From NCBI GenBank assembly GCA_020621965.1, contig JAHRYV010000007.1, positions 1-37,665 on the forward strand: a DNA stretch of 37,665 bases, read 5' to 3'. Below the pieces are notes generated by a model. It searched no databases, was not told the origin of the DNA, and saw nothing but the letters and a program-made list of their open reading frames with translations. Both the position numbers and the translations under genes were made by a program. Positions 18,586-26,466 of the stretch are shown here, one piece after another (position 1 is the first letter of the stretch; each line of letters starts with the position of its first letter). This stretch comes from Curvibacter sp. GTDB taxonomy: Bacteria; Pseudomonadota; Gammaproteobacteria; Burkholderiales; Burkholderiaceae_C.

Positions 18586-19032
18586 TCAGCGGCGCAGCGC
18601 GTGCTCGACGCCGCGATTGGCCAGCGCATCCGCGCGCTCGTTGCCCGGGTCGCCGTCGTGGCCCTTGACCCAACGCCACTCGATGCGGTGGCCCGCGCCC
18701 GCCACCAGCGCATCGAGCCGCTGCCACAGGTCCACGTTCTTGACCGGCTGCTTGGCCGCCGTCTTCCAGCCCCGGGCCTTCCAGCCGGCCAGCCACTCGG
18801 TGATGCCCTTGAGCACGTACTGGCTGTCGGCGTGCAGGATCACGTGGCAGGGCCGCTTGAGCGACTCCAGCGCCATGATCACGGCCAGCATCTCCATGCG
18901 GTTGTTGGTGGTCTCACGCTCGCCGCCAAACAGCTCTTTCTCCACGCTGCCGGACTTGAGCAGCACGCCCCAGCCGCCGGGACCGGGATTGCCCTTGCAG
19001 GCGCCATCGGTGTAGATCTCGACCGTATTCAC
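18586..19032 (-). CDS. rnhA: Ribonuclease HI
   Basis: 148 residues from a GTG at 19032. RNase H1 cuts the RNA strand of RNA-DNA hybrids, removing primers and R-loops. All catalytic residues are visible: D9 in [18 protein letters not shown]47 in NNRMEML, D69 in HADSQYV and D135 in NERADALA, with H125 in VKGHDGDPG. The basic helix with KARGWKTA corresponds to the substrate-binding handle. The GTG overlaps the stop of the upstream methyltransferase gene (GTGA, 4 bases), so the two are translationally coupled. The order rnhA - yafS-like - gloB - mltD matches E. coli; dnaQ, which follows rnhA there, is absent here. Confidence 0.96.
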   Translation of the reverse strand: MNTVEIYTDGACKGNPGPGGWGVLLKSGSVEKELFGGERETTNNRMEMLAVIMALESLKRPCHVILHADSQYVLKGITEWLAGWKARGWKTAAKQPVKNVDLWQRLDALVAGAGHRIEWRWVKGHDGDPGNERADALANRGVEHALRR

Positions 19033-19814
19033 TCGTTGTTTCCGTTTGTCATGTGCATCCGATTGTCGCCGCTGCGACGCGCCAGGGTCGCGGTCGCCGC
19101 CGACTTGGCGCCGATCTTCTTCCAGGCGGGCTCCAGCAGCCGCATGCCATGCACGCGCTTGACCGCCACCAGGAAGTACACCGCACCGAAGAAGGGCCAC
19201 CAGCGCGCACCCGCACGGTCCATCCAGCTCCAGCGCTTGAGCCACGGCTCGCTGCCCAGCAGGGGCCGGTAGCAGCCGTAATGACCGATCTCGATCTCGA
19301 AGTCCAGCAGGTGCAGCCAGTCGCGCAGCCGCCTGGAGCCGATGAAGTCCAGTTGTGGCGGCAGCCGCGGCGTGCCCAGATTGAGACGCCGGCACAGATG
19401 CTCGTGCCGCTGGCGCAGCCCCCACAGACTGACCGGGTTGAAGCCGCTGATCACCACCCGGCCGCCCGGCACCAGCACGCGCGCCACCTCGCGCAGGGTC
19501 GCGTGCGGGTCGCAATGGCTGTCCAGCGCGTGCGGCAGCACCACCAGGTCCAGGCTGGCCTCGGGAAAAGGCAGCGCCGCATAGTCGGTGCGCAGCACGG
19601 CCGCCGTGCCTGGCGCCTCTTCGGTGGTAGCCAGCCAGCGGTGCGGCATGCGGTTGGTCGCCAAGGCGTCGAGCGCGGGCAGGCCCAATTGCAACGCGTG
19701 GTAACCGAAGATGTCGGCCACCCCCAGTTCGAACTGCTGTTGTTCCCAGGCCAACAGGTAAAGACCCGCGGGAGACTCAAACCAGTCCTGCAAACCTATA
19801 ATTCCGTCATTCAT
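19029..19814 (-). CDS. SAM-dependent methyltransferase-like protein (YafS family)
   Basis: 261 residues from ATG 19814, chosen because homologues begin near [13 protein letters not shown] and AGGG lies just upstream; an ATG at 19847 would extend far into gloB. The protein has a Methyltransf_11-like core: [20 protein letters not shown] (motifs II-IV), [20 protein letters not shown] and [12 protein letters not shown]. The usual glycine-rich motif I is degenerate ([15 protein letters not shown]), so SAM binding is not certain. The C-terminal part is hydrophobic ([14 protein letters not shown]). The position between gloB and rnhA is the same as E. coli yafS, whose function is not established. Its start codon overlaps that of gloB on the other strand. 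Confidence 0.85.
   Translation of the reverse strand: MNDGIIGLQDWFESPAGLYLLAWEQQQFELGVADIFGYHALQLGLPALDALATNRMPHRWLATTEEAPGTAAVLRTDYAALPFPEASLDLVVLPHALDSHCDPHATLREVARVLVPGGRVVISGFNPVSLWGLRQRHEHLCRRLNLGTPRLPPQLDFIGSRRLRDWLHLLDFEIEIGHYGCYRPLLGSEPWLKRWSWMDRAGARWWPFFGAVYFLVAVKRVHGMRLLEPAWKKIGAKSAATATLARRSGDNRMHMTNGNNE
19797..19802 (+). promoter_or_regulatory. Perfect -10 box immediately upstream of gloB
   Basis: TATAAT lies 10 bases before the gloB ATG (19813). A start point about 7 bases downstream would fall near 19809, giving an mRNA with almost no leader. No good TTGACA is seen 16-18 bases upstream (GACTCA at 19774-19779). The box lies inside the methyltransferase gene, close to its start. 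Confidence 0.5.
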
Positions 19815-20580
19815 GACCCTGATCCCATTGCCTGCCTTCGACGACAACTACATCTGGATGCTGCATGACGGGCGCCAGGCACTCGTCGTCGACCCCGGTG
19901 ATGAGCAACCGGTGCTGCAGGCACTGCAGACCCACGGTCTGCAGCTCAAGGCGATTCTAGTCACCCACCACCACATCGACCACGTCGGCGGCGTCGACGA
20001 GTTGCGCGCGGCCACCGGCGCCGCCGTCTACGGCCCCGCGGGCGAGGCCATGCCCGAACCGCTGCAGCGCTTCAGTGATGGCGACACACTGGAGCTGCTG
20101 GGCCTGCACTTCACCGTGCTCGACGTGCCCGGCCACACTGCCGGCCACATCGCCTGGTACACCGCAGATTGCGACGGCCAGCCCCTGCTGTTCTGCGGCG
20201 ACACGCTGTTCTCCGGCGGCTGCGGGCGCCTGTTCGAAGGCACGCCGGCGCAGATGCTGGCCTCGTTGGACAAGCTCGCCGCCCTGCCCGGCCAGACGCG
20301 CGTGTGCTGCGCGCATGAATACACCCTGGGCAACCTGCGCTTTGCGCGCGCCGTCGACCCCGACAACGCCGCCCTGCAGCACTACACCCGGCAGTGCGAG
20401 GCGCAGCGCGCGCGCCAGCTGCCCACCCTGCCCTCCACCATCGCGCTGGAGCGCGATATCAATCCCTTCCTGCGCTCGCGCCAGCCCGCCGTGGCCCGCG
20501 CCGTGCAGGCCCGCAGCACGGCCCGCGACGAGGTCAGTGTGTTCGCCGCCTTGCGCGAGTGGAAGAACGAATTCAGATGA
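19813..20580 (+). CDS. gloB: Hydroxyacylglutathione hydrolase (glyoxalase II)
   Basis: 255 residues. A metallo-beta-lactamase-fold enzyme that hydrolyses S-D-lactoylglutathione to D-lactate and glutathione, the second step of methylglyoxal detoxification. The start [15 protein letters not shown] is the family norm and fixes the ATG. Metal ligands are in [10 protein letters not shown] (H52, H54, D56, H57), [26 protein letters not shown] and [14 protein letters not shown]. The C-terminal glutathione-binding domain ends with [11 protein letters not shown] and [13 protein letters not shown]. It overlaps the following mltD start by 4 bases (ATGA). No Shine-Dalgarno is seen, in line with a leaderless transcript from the TATAAT just upstream. 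Confidence 0.96.
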   Translation: MTLIPLPAFDDNYIWMLHDGRQALVVDPGDEQPVLQALQTHGLQLKAILVTHHHIDHVGGVDELRAATGAAVYGPAGEAMPEPLQRFSDGDTLELLGLHFTVLDVPGHTAGHIAWYTADCDGQPLLFCGDTLFSGGCGRLFEGTPAQMLASLDKLAALPGQTRVCCAHEYTLGNLRFARAVDPDNAALQHYTRQCEAQRARQLPTLPSTIALERDINPFLRSRQPAVARAVQARSTARDEVSVFAALREWKNEFR

Positions 20581-22058
20581 AATTTTTCAGCTACGCCACC
20601 CTGGCCGCCGTGCTGCTCGCCCTGGGCGGCTGCGCCGGCCTCGGCCCGACCGACGCCTCCTCCAACCAGGCCGGCCCGGCGACCACCAGCGAGCCGGCGG
20701 CCACGCCCAGCCACACCCCGCAATATCCGGACGGCGCCCTGACGCCCATCTCCGAGCTTGACGCCGCACCACGCACGGTCACGGCCCTGACGGCGCCCGC
20801 CGACCTGTGGGAACGCATCCGGCGCGGTTTTGCCATGCCTGATCTGCAGAGCGAGCTGGTGCCCGGGCGCGAGCAGTGGTACGCCGCGCGCCCCGAGGAA
20901 CTGGAGAACATGGCCGAGCGTTCGCGCAAATACCTGTTCCATATCGTCGAGGAACTGGAGCGGCGCAACATGCCGACCGAGCTGGCCCTGCTGCCCTTCA
21001 TCGAGAGCGCCTACAACCCCCAGGCCTACTCACGGGCCCGGGCCGCCGGCATGTGGCAGTTCATCCCCAGCACCGGCAAGCTCTACCAGTTGAAGCAGAA
21101 CGCCTTTCGCGACGACCGCCGCGACGTGCTGGCCTCCACCCGCGCCGCGCTGGACTACCTGGAGCGCCTGCACGGCATGTTCGGCGACTGGCACCTGGCG
21201 CTGGCGTCCTACAACTGGGGCGAAGGCAGCGTGGGCCGCGCCATCGCGAAGAACCAGCGCCAACACAAGGGCACCGGCTACCTGGACCTGAACATGCCCA
21301 TGGAGACGCGCTACTACATCCCCAAGCTGCAGGCCATGAAGAACATCGTGGCCCAGCCCGAGAAGTTCAAGGTCAAGCTGCCGGTCATCGACAACCACCC
21401 CTATTTCGACAGCGTCACCATCACACGCGACATCGACGTCGCGCTGGCCGCCAAGCTGGCCGAAGTGCCGCTGGAGGACTTCAAGGCGCTCAACCCCTCG
21501 CTGCACCGCCCGGTGATCCTGGCCGCCGGCACGCCGCAAATCCTGCTGCCCTGGGACAACGCCGCGATCTTCCAGCGCAATATGGACGCCTACGCCGGCT
21601 CGCGCCTGTCGAGCTGGACGGTCTGGATCGCCCCCAGCACCATGAAAACCGCTGAGGCCGCCAAGCGCGTGAAGATGGATGAGGCCGATCTGCGCCACGC
21701 GAACCAGATCCCGCCCAACATGATCATCCGCGCCGGCTCCACGCTGCTGGTGCCGCGCCCGACCCACCAGGAACGCGACGTGACCGAGCGCATCGCCGAC
21801 AACGGCCAGCTCGCGCTGACCCCCGAGATGGCCCTGCGCCGCGTCGTGTACAAGGCCGGCAAGCGCGACACGGTAAACACCATCGCCCGGCGCTTTGGAT
21901 TGGCGCCGGCCAAGGTGGCCGAATGGAACCACGTCAGCCCCTCGGCCAGCTTCAAGCCCGGCCAGCAGATCGTGGTCCACCGCTGGATGCCCTTGCATCC
22001 GACCACGGCCTACCGGCCGCCGGCGGCGGCCAGGTCGACCCGGGTGGTCAAGCGTTAA
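20577..22058 (+). CDS. mltD: Membrane-bound lytic murein transglycosylase D
   Basis: 493 residues. A lipoprotein (lipobox LGGC, C19) followed by a Thr/Pro/Ala-rich linker. The transglycosylase domain (about 100-250) has the catalytic E143 in [13 protein letters not shown], then [12 protein letters not shown] and [20 protein letters not shown]. MltD cleaves peptidoglycan glycan strands to 1,6-anhydromuropeptides at the outer membrane. The C-terminal region holds LysM-like repeats: a degenerate one around [19 protein letters not shown], and a clearer one around [20 protein letters not shown] with [11 protein letters not shown]. The ATG overlaps the gloB stop. The stop (TAA at 22056-22058) shares two bases with the stop of the convergent permease gene. 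Confidence 0.94.
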   Translation: MKFFSYATLAAVLLALGGCAGLGPTDASSNQAGPATTSEPAATPSHTPQYPDGALTPISELDAAPRTVTALTAPADLWERIRRGFAMPDLQSELVPGREQWYAARPEELENMAERSRKYLFHIVEELERRNMPTELALLPFIESAYNPQAYSRARAAGMWQFIPSTGKLYQLKQNAFRDDRRDVLASTRAALDYLERLHGMFGDWHLALASYNWGEGSVGRAIAKNQRQHKGTGYLDLNMPMETRYYIPKLQAMKNIVAQPEKFKVKLPVIDNHPYFDSVTITRDIDVALAAKLAEVPLEDFKALNPSLHRPVILAAGTPQILLPWDNAAIFQRNMDAYAGSRLSSWTVWIAPSTMKTAEAAKRVKMDEADLRHANQIPPNMIIRAGSTLLVPRPTHQERDVTERIADNGQLALTPEMALRRVVYKAGKRDTVNTIARRFGLAPAKVAEWNHVSPSASFKPGQQIVVHRWMPLHPTTAYRPPAAARSTRVVKR

Positions 22059-22900
22059 AGTTTTTCGGTTTCACCGGCGCGCGGCTGCCACTTCATCAGC
22101 CGGCGCTCGATGCGCCCGACCAGGCCGTCGAGCAGCAAGGCAAACGTGGTCAGCACCACGATGCCCGCGAACACGGTGTTGACGTCGAAGGTCCCTTCGG
22201 CCTGCAGGATCAGGTAACCCACCCCGCGCGCCGAGCCCAGGTACTCGCCCACCACCGCCCCGACGAAGGCCAGCCCGACCGAGGTGTGCAGGCTGGAGAA
22301 CACCCAGGCCGTGGCGCTGGGCAGGTAGACGGTGCGCAACAGCTGGCGCTGGTTGGCGCCCAGCATGCGGGCGTTGGCCAGCACCACCGGACTGACCTCG
22401 CGCACGCCCTGGTAGACGTTGAAGAAGACGATGAAAAACACCAGCGTCACCGCCAGCGCCACCTTGCTCCAGATGCCCAGCCCGAACCACATGGCGAAGA
22501 TGGGCGCCAGGATCACGCGCGGCATGGCGTTGGCGGCCTTGATGTAAGGGTCGAGGATGGCGCTGGCCAGCGGCGACAGCGCCAGCCACAGCCCGCCGGC
22601 CAGGCCCAGCACGGTGCCGATGCCGAAGGCCAGGAAGGTCTCCAGCAGCGTGGTGCCCAGGTGGCGGTAGATGTCGGCGTTGCCGCTCAGGCCGTCGGGA
22701 AACAGCGCATTGGGCGCCAGCCCCCAGGGCAGGAACCAGGACCAGATGCGCCCGGCCACGGTGACCGGTTCACCCAGGAAAAACGCCAGCTGCGCGTCGC
22801 GCGAGGCGACCTGCCACAGACCCAGGAAGACCAGCAGCACGCCCAGCTGCCACCAGCGCAGGTTGCCGGCGTGGGGTTGGAGGCGGCGCCACAGGCTCAT
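22055..22900 (-). CDS. ABC transporter permease (SsuC/TauC/NrtB type)
   Basis: 281 residues with about six membrane helices. The binding-protein-dependent transport signature (EAA loop) is present around EVSPVVLANARMLGANQRQL, where it contacts the ATPase. The N-terminus (LRWWQLGVLLVFLGLW) and the helix GTVLGLAGGLWLALSPLA are typical of nitrate/sulfonate/taurine-type importers. The ATG overlaps the ATPase stop by 4 bases. The stop overlaps the mltD stop on the opposite strand in the shared TTAA at 22055-22058. Confidence 0.93.
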   Translation of the reverse strand: MSLWRRLQPHAGNLRWWQLGVLLVFLGLWQVASRDAQLAFFLGEPVTVAGRIWSWFLPWGLAPNALFPDGLSGNADIYRHLGTTLLETFLAFGIGTVLGLAGGLWLALSPLASAILDPYIKAANAMPRVILAPIFAMWFGLGIWSKVALAVTLVFFIVFFNVYQGVREVSPVVLANARMLGANQRQLLRTVYLPSATAWVFSSLHTSVGLAFVGAVVGEYLGSARGVGYLILQAEGTFDVNTVFAGIVVLTTFALLLDGLVGRIERRLMKWQPRAGETEKL

Positions 22901-23721
22901 GCCGCCCGCCGCAGCTGCTGCTGGTAGCCCTTGAGCACTTCCTCGCGCAGCACCTCCCAGATCCGGGTGTGCAGGTCGATGAAGCGCGGCAAGGTGCGCA
23001 CCTCCGCCACATTGCGCGGGCGCTCCAGGTCGATGCCGAACTCGCCGATCGGCCGCGTGGCCGGACCGGCGGAGAGCACCACCACGCGGTCACTCATGGC
23101 GATGGCCTCGTCCAGGTCGTGGGTGATGAACAGCACCGCCTTCTTGCGCGCGCTCCACAGCTCCAGCACCTCGTCTTCCATCAGCTGGCGGGTCTGGATG
23201 TCCAGGGCGCTGAAGGGCTCGTCCATCAGGATGATGTCCGGGTCCAGCGCCAGGGTCTGGGCCAGCGCCGTACGCTTGCGCATGCCGCCCGAGAGCTGGT
23301 GCGGGTAACGGTCGCCGAAGCCGGCCAGGCCCACGCGCGCCAGCCAGTCCTGCGCCTGGGCCCGCGCCTCGGCATCCGGCAGACCGCAGTACTGCAGCCC
23401 CAGCAGCACGTTGTCCAGCGCGCTGCGCCAGGGCAGCAGCGCGTCGGCCTGGAACATGTAGCCGGCGCGCCGGTTGATGCCCTGCAGGGGCGCACCGAAC
23501 ACGCGCACCGTGCCGGCGCTGGGCGCCAGCAGGCCGGCGCCGACATTGAGCAAAGTGGATTTGCCGCAACCGGTCGGGCCGACCACGGCCACGAACTCAC
23601 CGGCGCCCACACGCAGCGTGGTGTCGGCCACCGCGGTGTAGGACGGCCCACCGCCGGGCGCCGCGAAGGTGCAGGTGATGTCCAGCAGTTCGAGTGCGAA
23701 CTCCGACGCGGTGGCGACCAC
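22897..23721 (-). CDS. ABC transporter ATP-binding protein (SsuB/TauB/NrtD type)
   Basis: 274 residues from a GTG at 23721, with TGAGGT (which contains the stop of the binding-protein gene) serving as ribosome site. Walker A is GPTGCGKST (48-56), Q-loop MFQADALLPWR, signature LSGGMRKRTALAQ (143-155), Walker B IILMDEPFSALD, and the switch His is in FITHDLDEA. The GGM in place of GGQ is usual in this subfamily. Two copies drive import through the permease encoded just downstream. An open frame continues upstream of 23721 but lies in the binding-protein gene. Confidence 0.93.
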   Translation of the reverse strand: MVATASEFALELLDITCTFAAPGGGPSYTAVADTTLRVGAGEFVAVVGPTGCGKSTLLNVGAGLLAPSAGTVRVFGAPLQGINRRAGYMFQADALLPWRSALDNVLLGLQYCGLPDAEARAQAQDWLARVGLAGFGDRYPHQLSGGMRKRTALAQTLALDPDIILMDEPFSALDIQTRQLMEDEVLELWSARKKAVLFITHDLDEAIAMSDRVVVLSAGPATRPIGEFGIDLERPRNVAEVRTLPRFIDLHTRIWEVLREEVLKGYQQQLRRAA

Positions 23722-23734
23722 GGGAGCGCGGACC

Positions 23735-24784
23735 TCAGGCCTTGAAGCGGGCCTTGGCCCGCAGCGCGAACTGGTTGGTATAGGTCCTGGCCAGGTCGAT
23801 CTTGTCGGCCTTGAGCGTGGTGTCGAAGCTCGCCAGCGCGCGCAGCGCCGTCTTGCCCCCCTCGTCCGGGAACGCACCGTCGAGGGCTATGGCCTCGCGC
23901 ACCTTGTCGAAGGACGCCAGGTAAAGCCCGCGGTCGCCCAGCAGATAGGCCTCGGGAACGGTCTTGATGATGTCGCCCGGCCCCGCCGTCTGCAGCCACT
24001 TGAGGCCGTGCACGATGGCATTGGTCAGCGCCTGCGCCGTGTTCGGATTCTTCTGCACGAAATCCAGCGGCGCGTACAGGCAGGCCGCCGGCATGGGGCC
24101 GCCGAAGACCTCGCGTGTGCCCTTGAGCGTGCGGGTGTCGAAGACGATGCGCACATCGCCCTTCTGCTCCAGCATGGTCATGACCGGGTCGATATTGCTC
24201 ATGGCATCGATCTGGCCCGAGCGCAGCGCGGCCAGCGCGCCGGCCGCGGTGCCCACGCCGATGAAACTGACATCGCTGGCCTTGAGACCGGCGCGCGACA
24301 GCACCAGGTTGGCCATCATGTTGGTGGAGGAGCCCGGTGCCGTGACGCCGATTTTCTTGCCCTTGAGGTCGGCCACCGACTTGTAGTGGGGCATGGTCTT
24401 GGTGGACACGCCCAGCGCAATCTGCGGCGCGCGGCCCTGCAGCACGAAGGCCTGGAAGAACTGGCCCTTGTTCTGCAGATTGATGGTGTGCTCGTAGGCG
24501 CCGCTCACCACGTCGGCCGAGCCACCCACCACGGCCTGCAGGGCGCGGGCACCGCCGGCGAAGTCGCTGATCTCCACCTCCAGCCCTTCGGCCTTGAAGT
24601 AACCCAGCTGCTCGGCGATGGTCAGCGGCAGGTAATAGAACGAGGCCTTGCCGCCCACGGCGATGGCCACCCGGGTCTTCTCCGGCTTGCCGGCCTGGGC
24701 CTGCACGCCCGGCGCGACCAGCGAGGCAGCGGCCAGCGCGGCCCCGGCAGAAAAAACACGGCGATTGATGACGATGCTGGACAT
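23735..24784 (-). CDS. ABC transporter substrate-binding protein (NitT/TauT/SsuA type)
   Basis: 349 residues from ATG 24784, chosen because a strong GGAGG lies 7 bases upstream. The signal peptide begins MSSIVINRRVFSAGAALAAA; the twin Arg followed by x-Phe suggests Tat export, though Sec cannot be excluded. The mature part is an NMT1/SsuA-like fold: FYYLPLTIAEQLGYFKAEGL, DFAGGARALQAVVGGSADVV, KIGVTAPGSSTNMMANLVL, and ALRSGQIDAMSNIDPVMTML. Such proteins bind nitrate, sulfonates, taurine, aromatic acids or thiamine precursors; this one cannot be assigned. It leads a three-gene importer operon. Confidence 0.92.
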   Translation of the reverse strand: MSSIVINRRVFSAGAALAAASLVAPGVQAQAGKPEKTRVAIAVGGKASFYYLPLTIAEQLGYFKAEGLEVEISDFAGGARALQAVVGGSADVVSGAYEHTINLQNKGQFFQAFVLQGRAPQIALGVSTKTMPHYKSVADLKGKKIGVTAPGSSTNMMANLVLSRAGLKASDVSFIGVGTAAGALAALRSGQIDAMSNIDPVMTMLEQKGDVRIVFDTRTLKGTREVFGGPMPAACLYAPLDFVQKNPNTAQALTNAIVHGLKWLQTAGPGDIIKTVPEAYLLGDRGLYLASFDKVREAIALDGAFPDEGGKTALRALASFDTTLKADKIDLARTYTNQFALRAKARFKA

Positions 24785-24851
24785 TTTGTTTCCTCCCACT
24801 GACACGAATATCCCGGTGGAAGCAGCCTAACAAAGCGATGAGGGAACCGCA

Positions 24852-24867
24852 TCGGGAAACATCCCGA
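24852..24867. promoter_or_regulatory. Inverted repeat upstream of the importer operon
   Basis: TCGGGA/TCCCGA with a 4-base loop, 68 bases before the binding-protein ATG. Nearby is the palindromic CCTAGG (24879-24884), and GTACCT occurs twice (24876 and 24896). Together they look like a regulator-binding region in the 124-base gap before the MAPEG gene, but no known operator is recognised. Confidence 0.3.
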
Positions 24868-24908
24868 GCGGGTTAGTACCTAGGGTGCCCTGCCCGTACC
24901 TGTGACCG

Positions 24909-25322
24909 TCAGCGATAGCCGACGAACAGGATGGCGATGTTCACCACGAAGCCCGCGGCCCAGACCAGGGAGCGCGCCGAGCCCATGCCGGCCACGTAGG
25001 CCATGATGTAGATCAGACGCAGGAAGACAAAGAGGAAGGCCAGCACATCCAGCCGCGCCTGATGCGCGCCGAGCTGGTGGGCGATGATGACCGCCCCGAT
25101 GAAGAAGGGCAAAGCCTCGAAGCTGTTCTGCTGCGCGCCGTTGGCACGGGCCCGCCAATCGGTCTGCCGGGCCAGCCAGGCGCGCGGATTGTCGTTGTCG
25201 TAGCCGCCATCACGGCGCGCGACCCTGTACATGCCCGACTTGGCAATACCGGCACAGATGATGGGCAGCAGGGCGGCAACCAGGACACACCAGTAAGCCA
25301 GGGTGAAACGGACAAAAGTCAT
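24909..25322 (-). CDS. MAPEG-family membrane protein
   Basis: 137 residues with four hydrophobic segments: about 8-27 (YWCVLVAALLPIICAGIA), two in the middle around FEALPFFIGAVIIAHQL and LAFLFVFLRLIYIMAYVAGM, and the C-terminal LVWAAGFVVNIAILFV. The motif RARANGAQQNSFEALP matches the conserved loop of the eicosanoid/glutathione-metabolism (MAPEG) family. In that loop the Glu and Asn-rich region contribute to glutathione binding in eukaryotic members. Bacterial homologues are largely uncharacterised. No Shine-Dalgarno is evident; GATAAT about 55 bases upstream of the ATG could be its -10 box. It probably stands alone, downstream of recR. Confidence 0.85.
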   Translation of the reverse strand: MTFVRFTLAYWCVLVAALLPIICAGIAKSGMYRVARRDGGYDNDNPRAWLARQTDWRARANGAQQNSFEALPFFIGAVIIAHQLGAHQARLDVLAFLFVFLRLIYIMAYVAGMGSARSLVWAAGFVVNIAILFVGYR

Positions 25323-25396
25323 GATGATTGGATCGATGAGAGGAGTCGTGACGGGTTCTTCGGCTGCGGCGCATTATCCCTGATCACCCGCGGGCC

Positions 25397-25987
25397 TCAG
25401 CGCCGGTCGACCAGCGCGTGCGCAATTGTTCCGAGGTCCACATACTCCAGTTCACTGCCGATCGGCACGCCGCGCGCCAGCCGGGTGAAGGCCACGCCGC
25501 GCGCCTTGAGGGCCTCGCCGATGACATGCGCCGTGGCCTCGCCTTCGGCGGTGAAATTGGTGGCCAGGATGACCTCGCGCACCGTACCGTCGCTGGCGCG
25601 CTCGAACAATGATTTAAGACCGATGTCCTTGGGGCCGATGCCGTCGAGCGGGCTGAGCTTGCCCATCAGCACGTAATACAGGCCTTTGTAGGCCCCCGTG
25701 CGCTCCAGCGCCATCTGGTCGGCCGGGGTTTCCACCACGCACAGTTTGCTGGCGTCGCGCGCCGGATCGCGGCAGGTGGCGCAGACCTCGGTCTCGCTGA
25801 AGGTGTGGCAGCGGGTGCAGTGGCGCACGTTGGTCGCGGCCTCCTGCAGCGCGCGGGCCAGCAATTGCGCCCCTTCGCGGTCGTGCTGCAGCAGGTGGAA
25901 AGCCATGCGCGAGGCTGACTTCACGCCCACGCCCGGCAAGCGGCGCAGGGCCTGGATCAGGGCATCAAGGGAGTGGGCGTCGGACAT
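25397..25987 (-). CDS. recR: Recombination mediator RecR
   Basis: 196 residues, normal length. RecR works with RecF and RecO to load RecA onto SSB-coated gaps. The N-terminal helix-hairpin-helix is [21 protein letters not shown]. The zinc finger has four Cys in [17 protein letters not shown]. The Toprim domain has [17 protein letters not shown] and [15 protein letters not shown], and the chain ends with the usual [14 protein letters not shown] segment. It is the last gene of dnaX-ybaB-recR. No good Shine-Dalgarno is visible before the ATG. The preceding 138-base gap contains a long stem-loop. Confidence 0.97.
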   Translation of the reverse strand: MSDAHSLDALIQALRRLPGVGVKSASRMAFHLLQHDREGAQLLARALQEAATNVRHCTRCHTFSETEVCATCRDPARDASKLCVVETPADQMALERTGAYKGLYYVLMGKLSPLDGIGPKDIGLKSLFERASDGTVREVILATNFTAEGEATAHVIGEALKARGVAFTRLARGVPIGSELEYVDLGTIAHALVDRR

Positions 25988-26035
25988 GGAACGAGAAAAT
26001 GCAGCGCGGCGTAGCGAGCGGGCTCAGGGCAAGGC

Positions 26036-26096
26036 GCGGGTGTCAGGCCACCGGAATGGACTGAACGTCCATGAGGATGGCCTGAACGGGACCCGC
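26036..26096 (-). other. Three-tier stem-loop between ybaB and recR
   Basis: Three nested helices: GCGGGT (26036-26041) with ACCCGC (26091-26096); CAGGCCA (26044-26050) with TGGCCTG (26078-26084); ATGGAC (26056-26061) with GTCCAT (26067-26072) closing a 5-base loop. The middle internal loop is symmetric, five bases on each side. No T tract follows. It could set recR mRNA level or translation within the operon. Confidence 0.45.
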
Positions 26097-26125
26097 AACG
26101 CCGCCATGTGCCCGCGCAGTAGCCG

Positions 26126-26458
26126 TCAGAAGGGAAACTTCATGCCGCCAGGCAGACCCGGCATGCCTGCGGTCAGCTTACCCATCTTCTCCTGGCTGGT
26201 CTCCTCGGCCTTGCGCACGGCGGCGTTGAAGGCGGCGGCTACCAGGTCTTCGAGCATGTCCTTGTCGTCGGCCAGCAGGCTGGGGTCGATGGTCACGCGC
26301 TTGACGTCGTGTTTGCAGGTCATGACGACCTTGACCAGGCCGGCGCCGGATTCACCGGTGACTTCGACGAAGGCCAGTTCCTCCTGCGCCTTCTTCAGGT
26401 TGTCCTGCATGGCCTGGGCCTGCTTCATCAGGCCGGCGAGTTGTCCTTTGTTGAACAT
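26126..26458 (-). CDS. ybaB: Nucleoid-associated protein, YbaB/EbfC family
   Basis: 110 residues. A small dimeric DNA-binding protein. The family signature is seen in [20 protein letters not shown] at the start, then [38 protein letters not shown] and [17 protein letters not shown], ending with a Gly/Pro/Met-rich tail ([16 protein letters not shown]). AAGGATAG upstream of the ATG is a good ribosome site and overlaps the end of dnaX (8-base gap). Position between dnaX and recR is the standard arrangement and points to co-transcription. Confidence 0.97.
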   Translation of the reverse strand: MFNKGQLAGLMKQAQAMQDNLKKAQEELAFVEVTGESGAGLVKVVMTCKHDVKRVTIDPSLLADDKDMLEDLVAAAFNAAVRKAEETSQEKMGKLTAGMPGLPGGMKFPF

Positions 26459-26466
26459 GTCTATCC

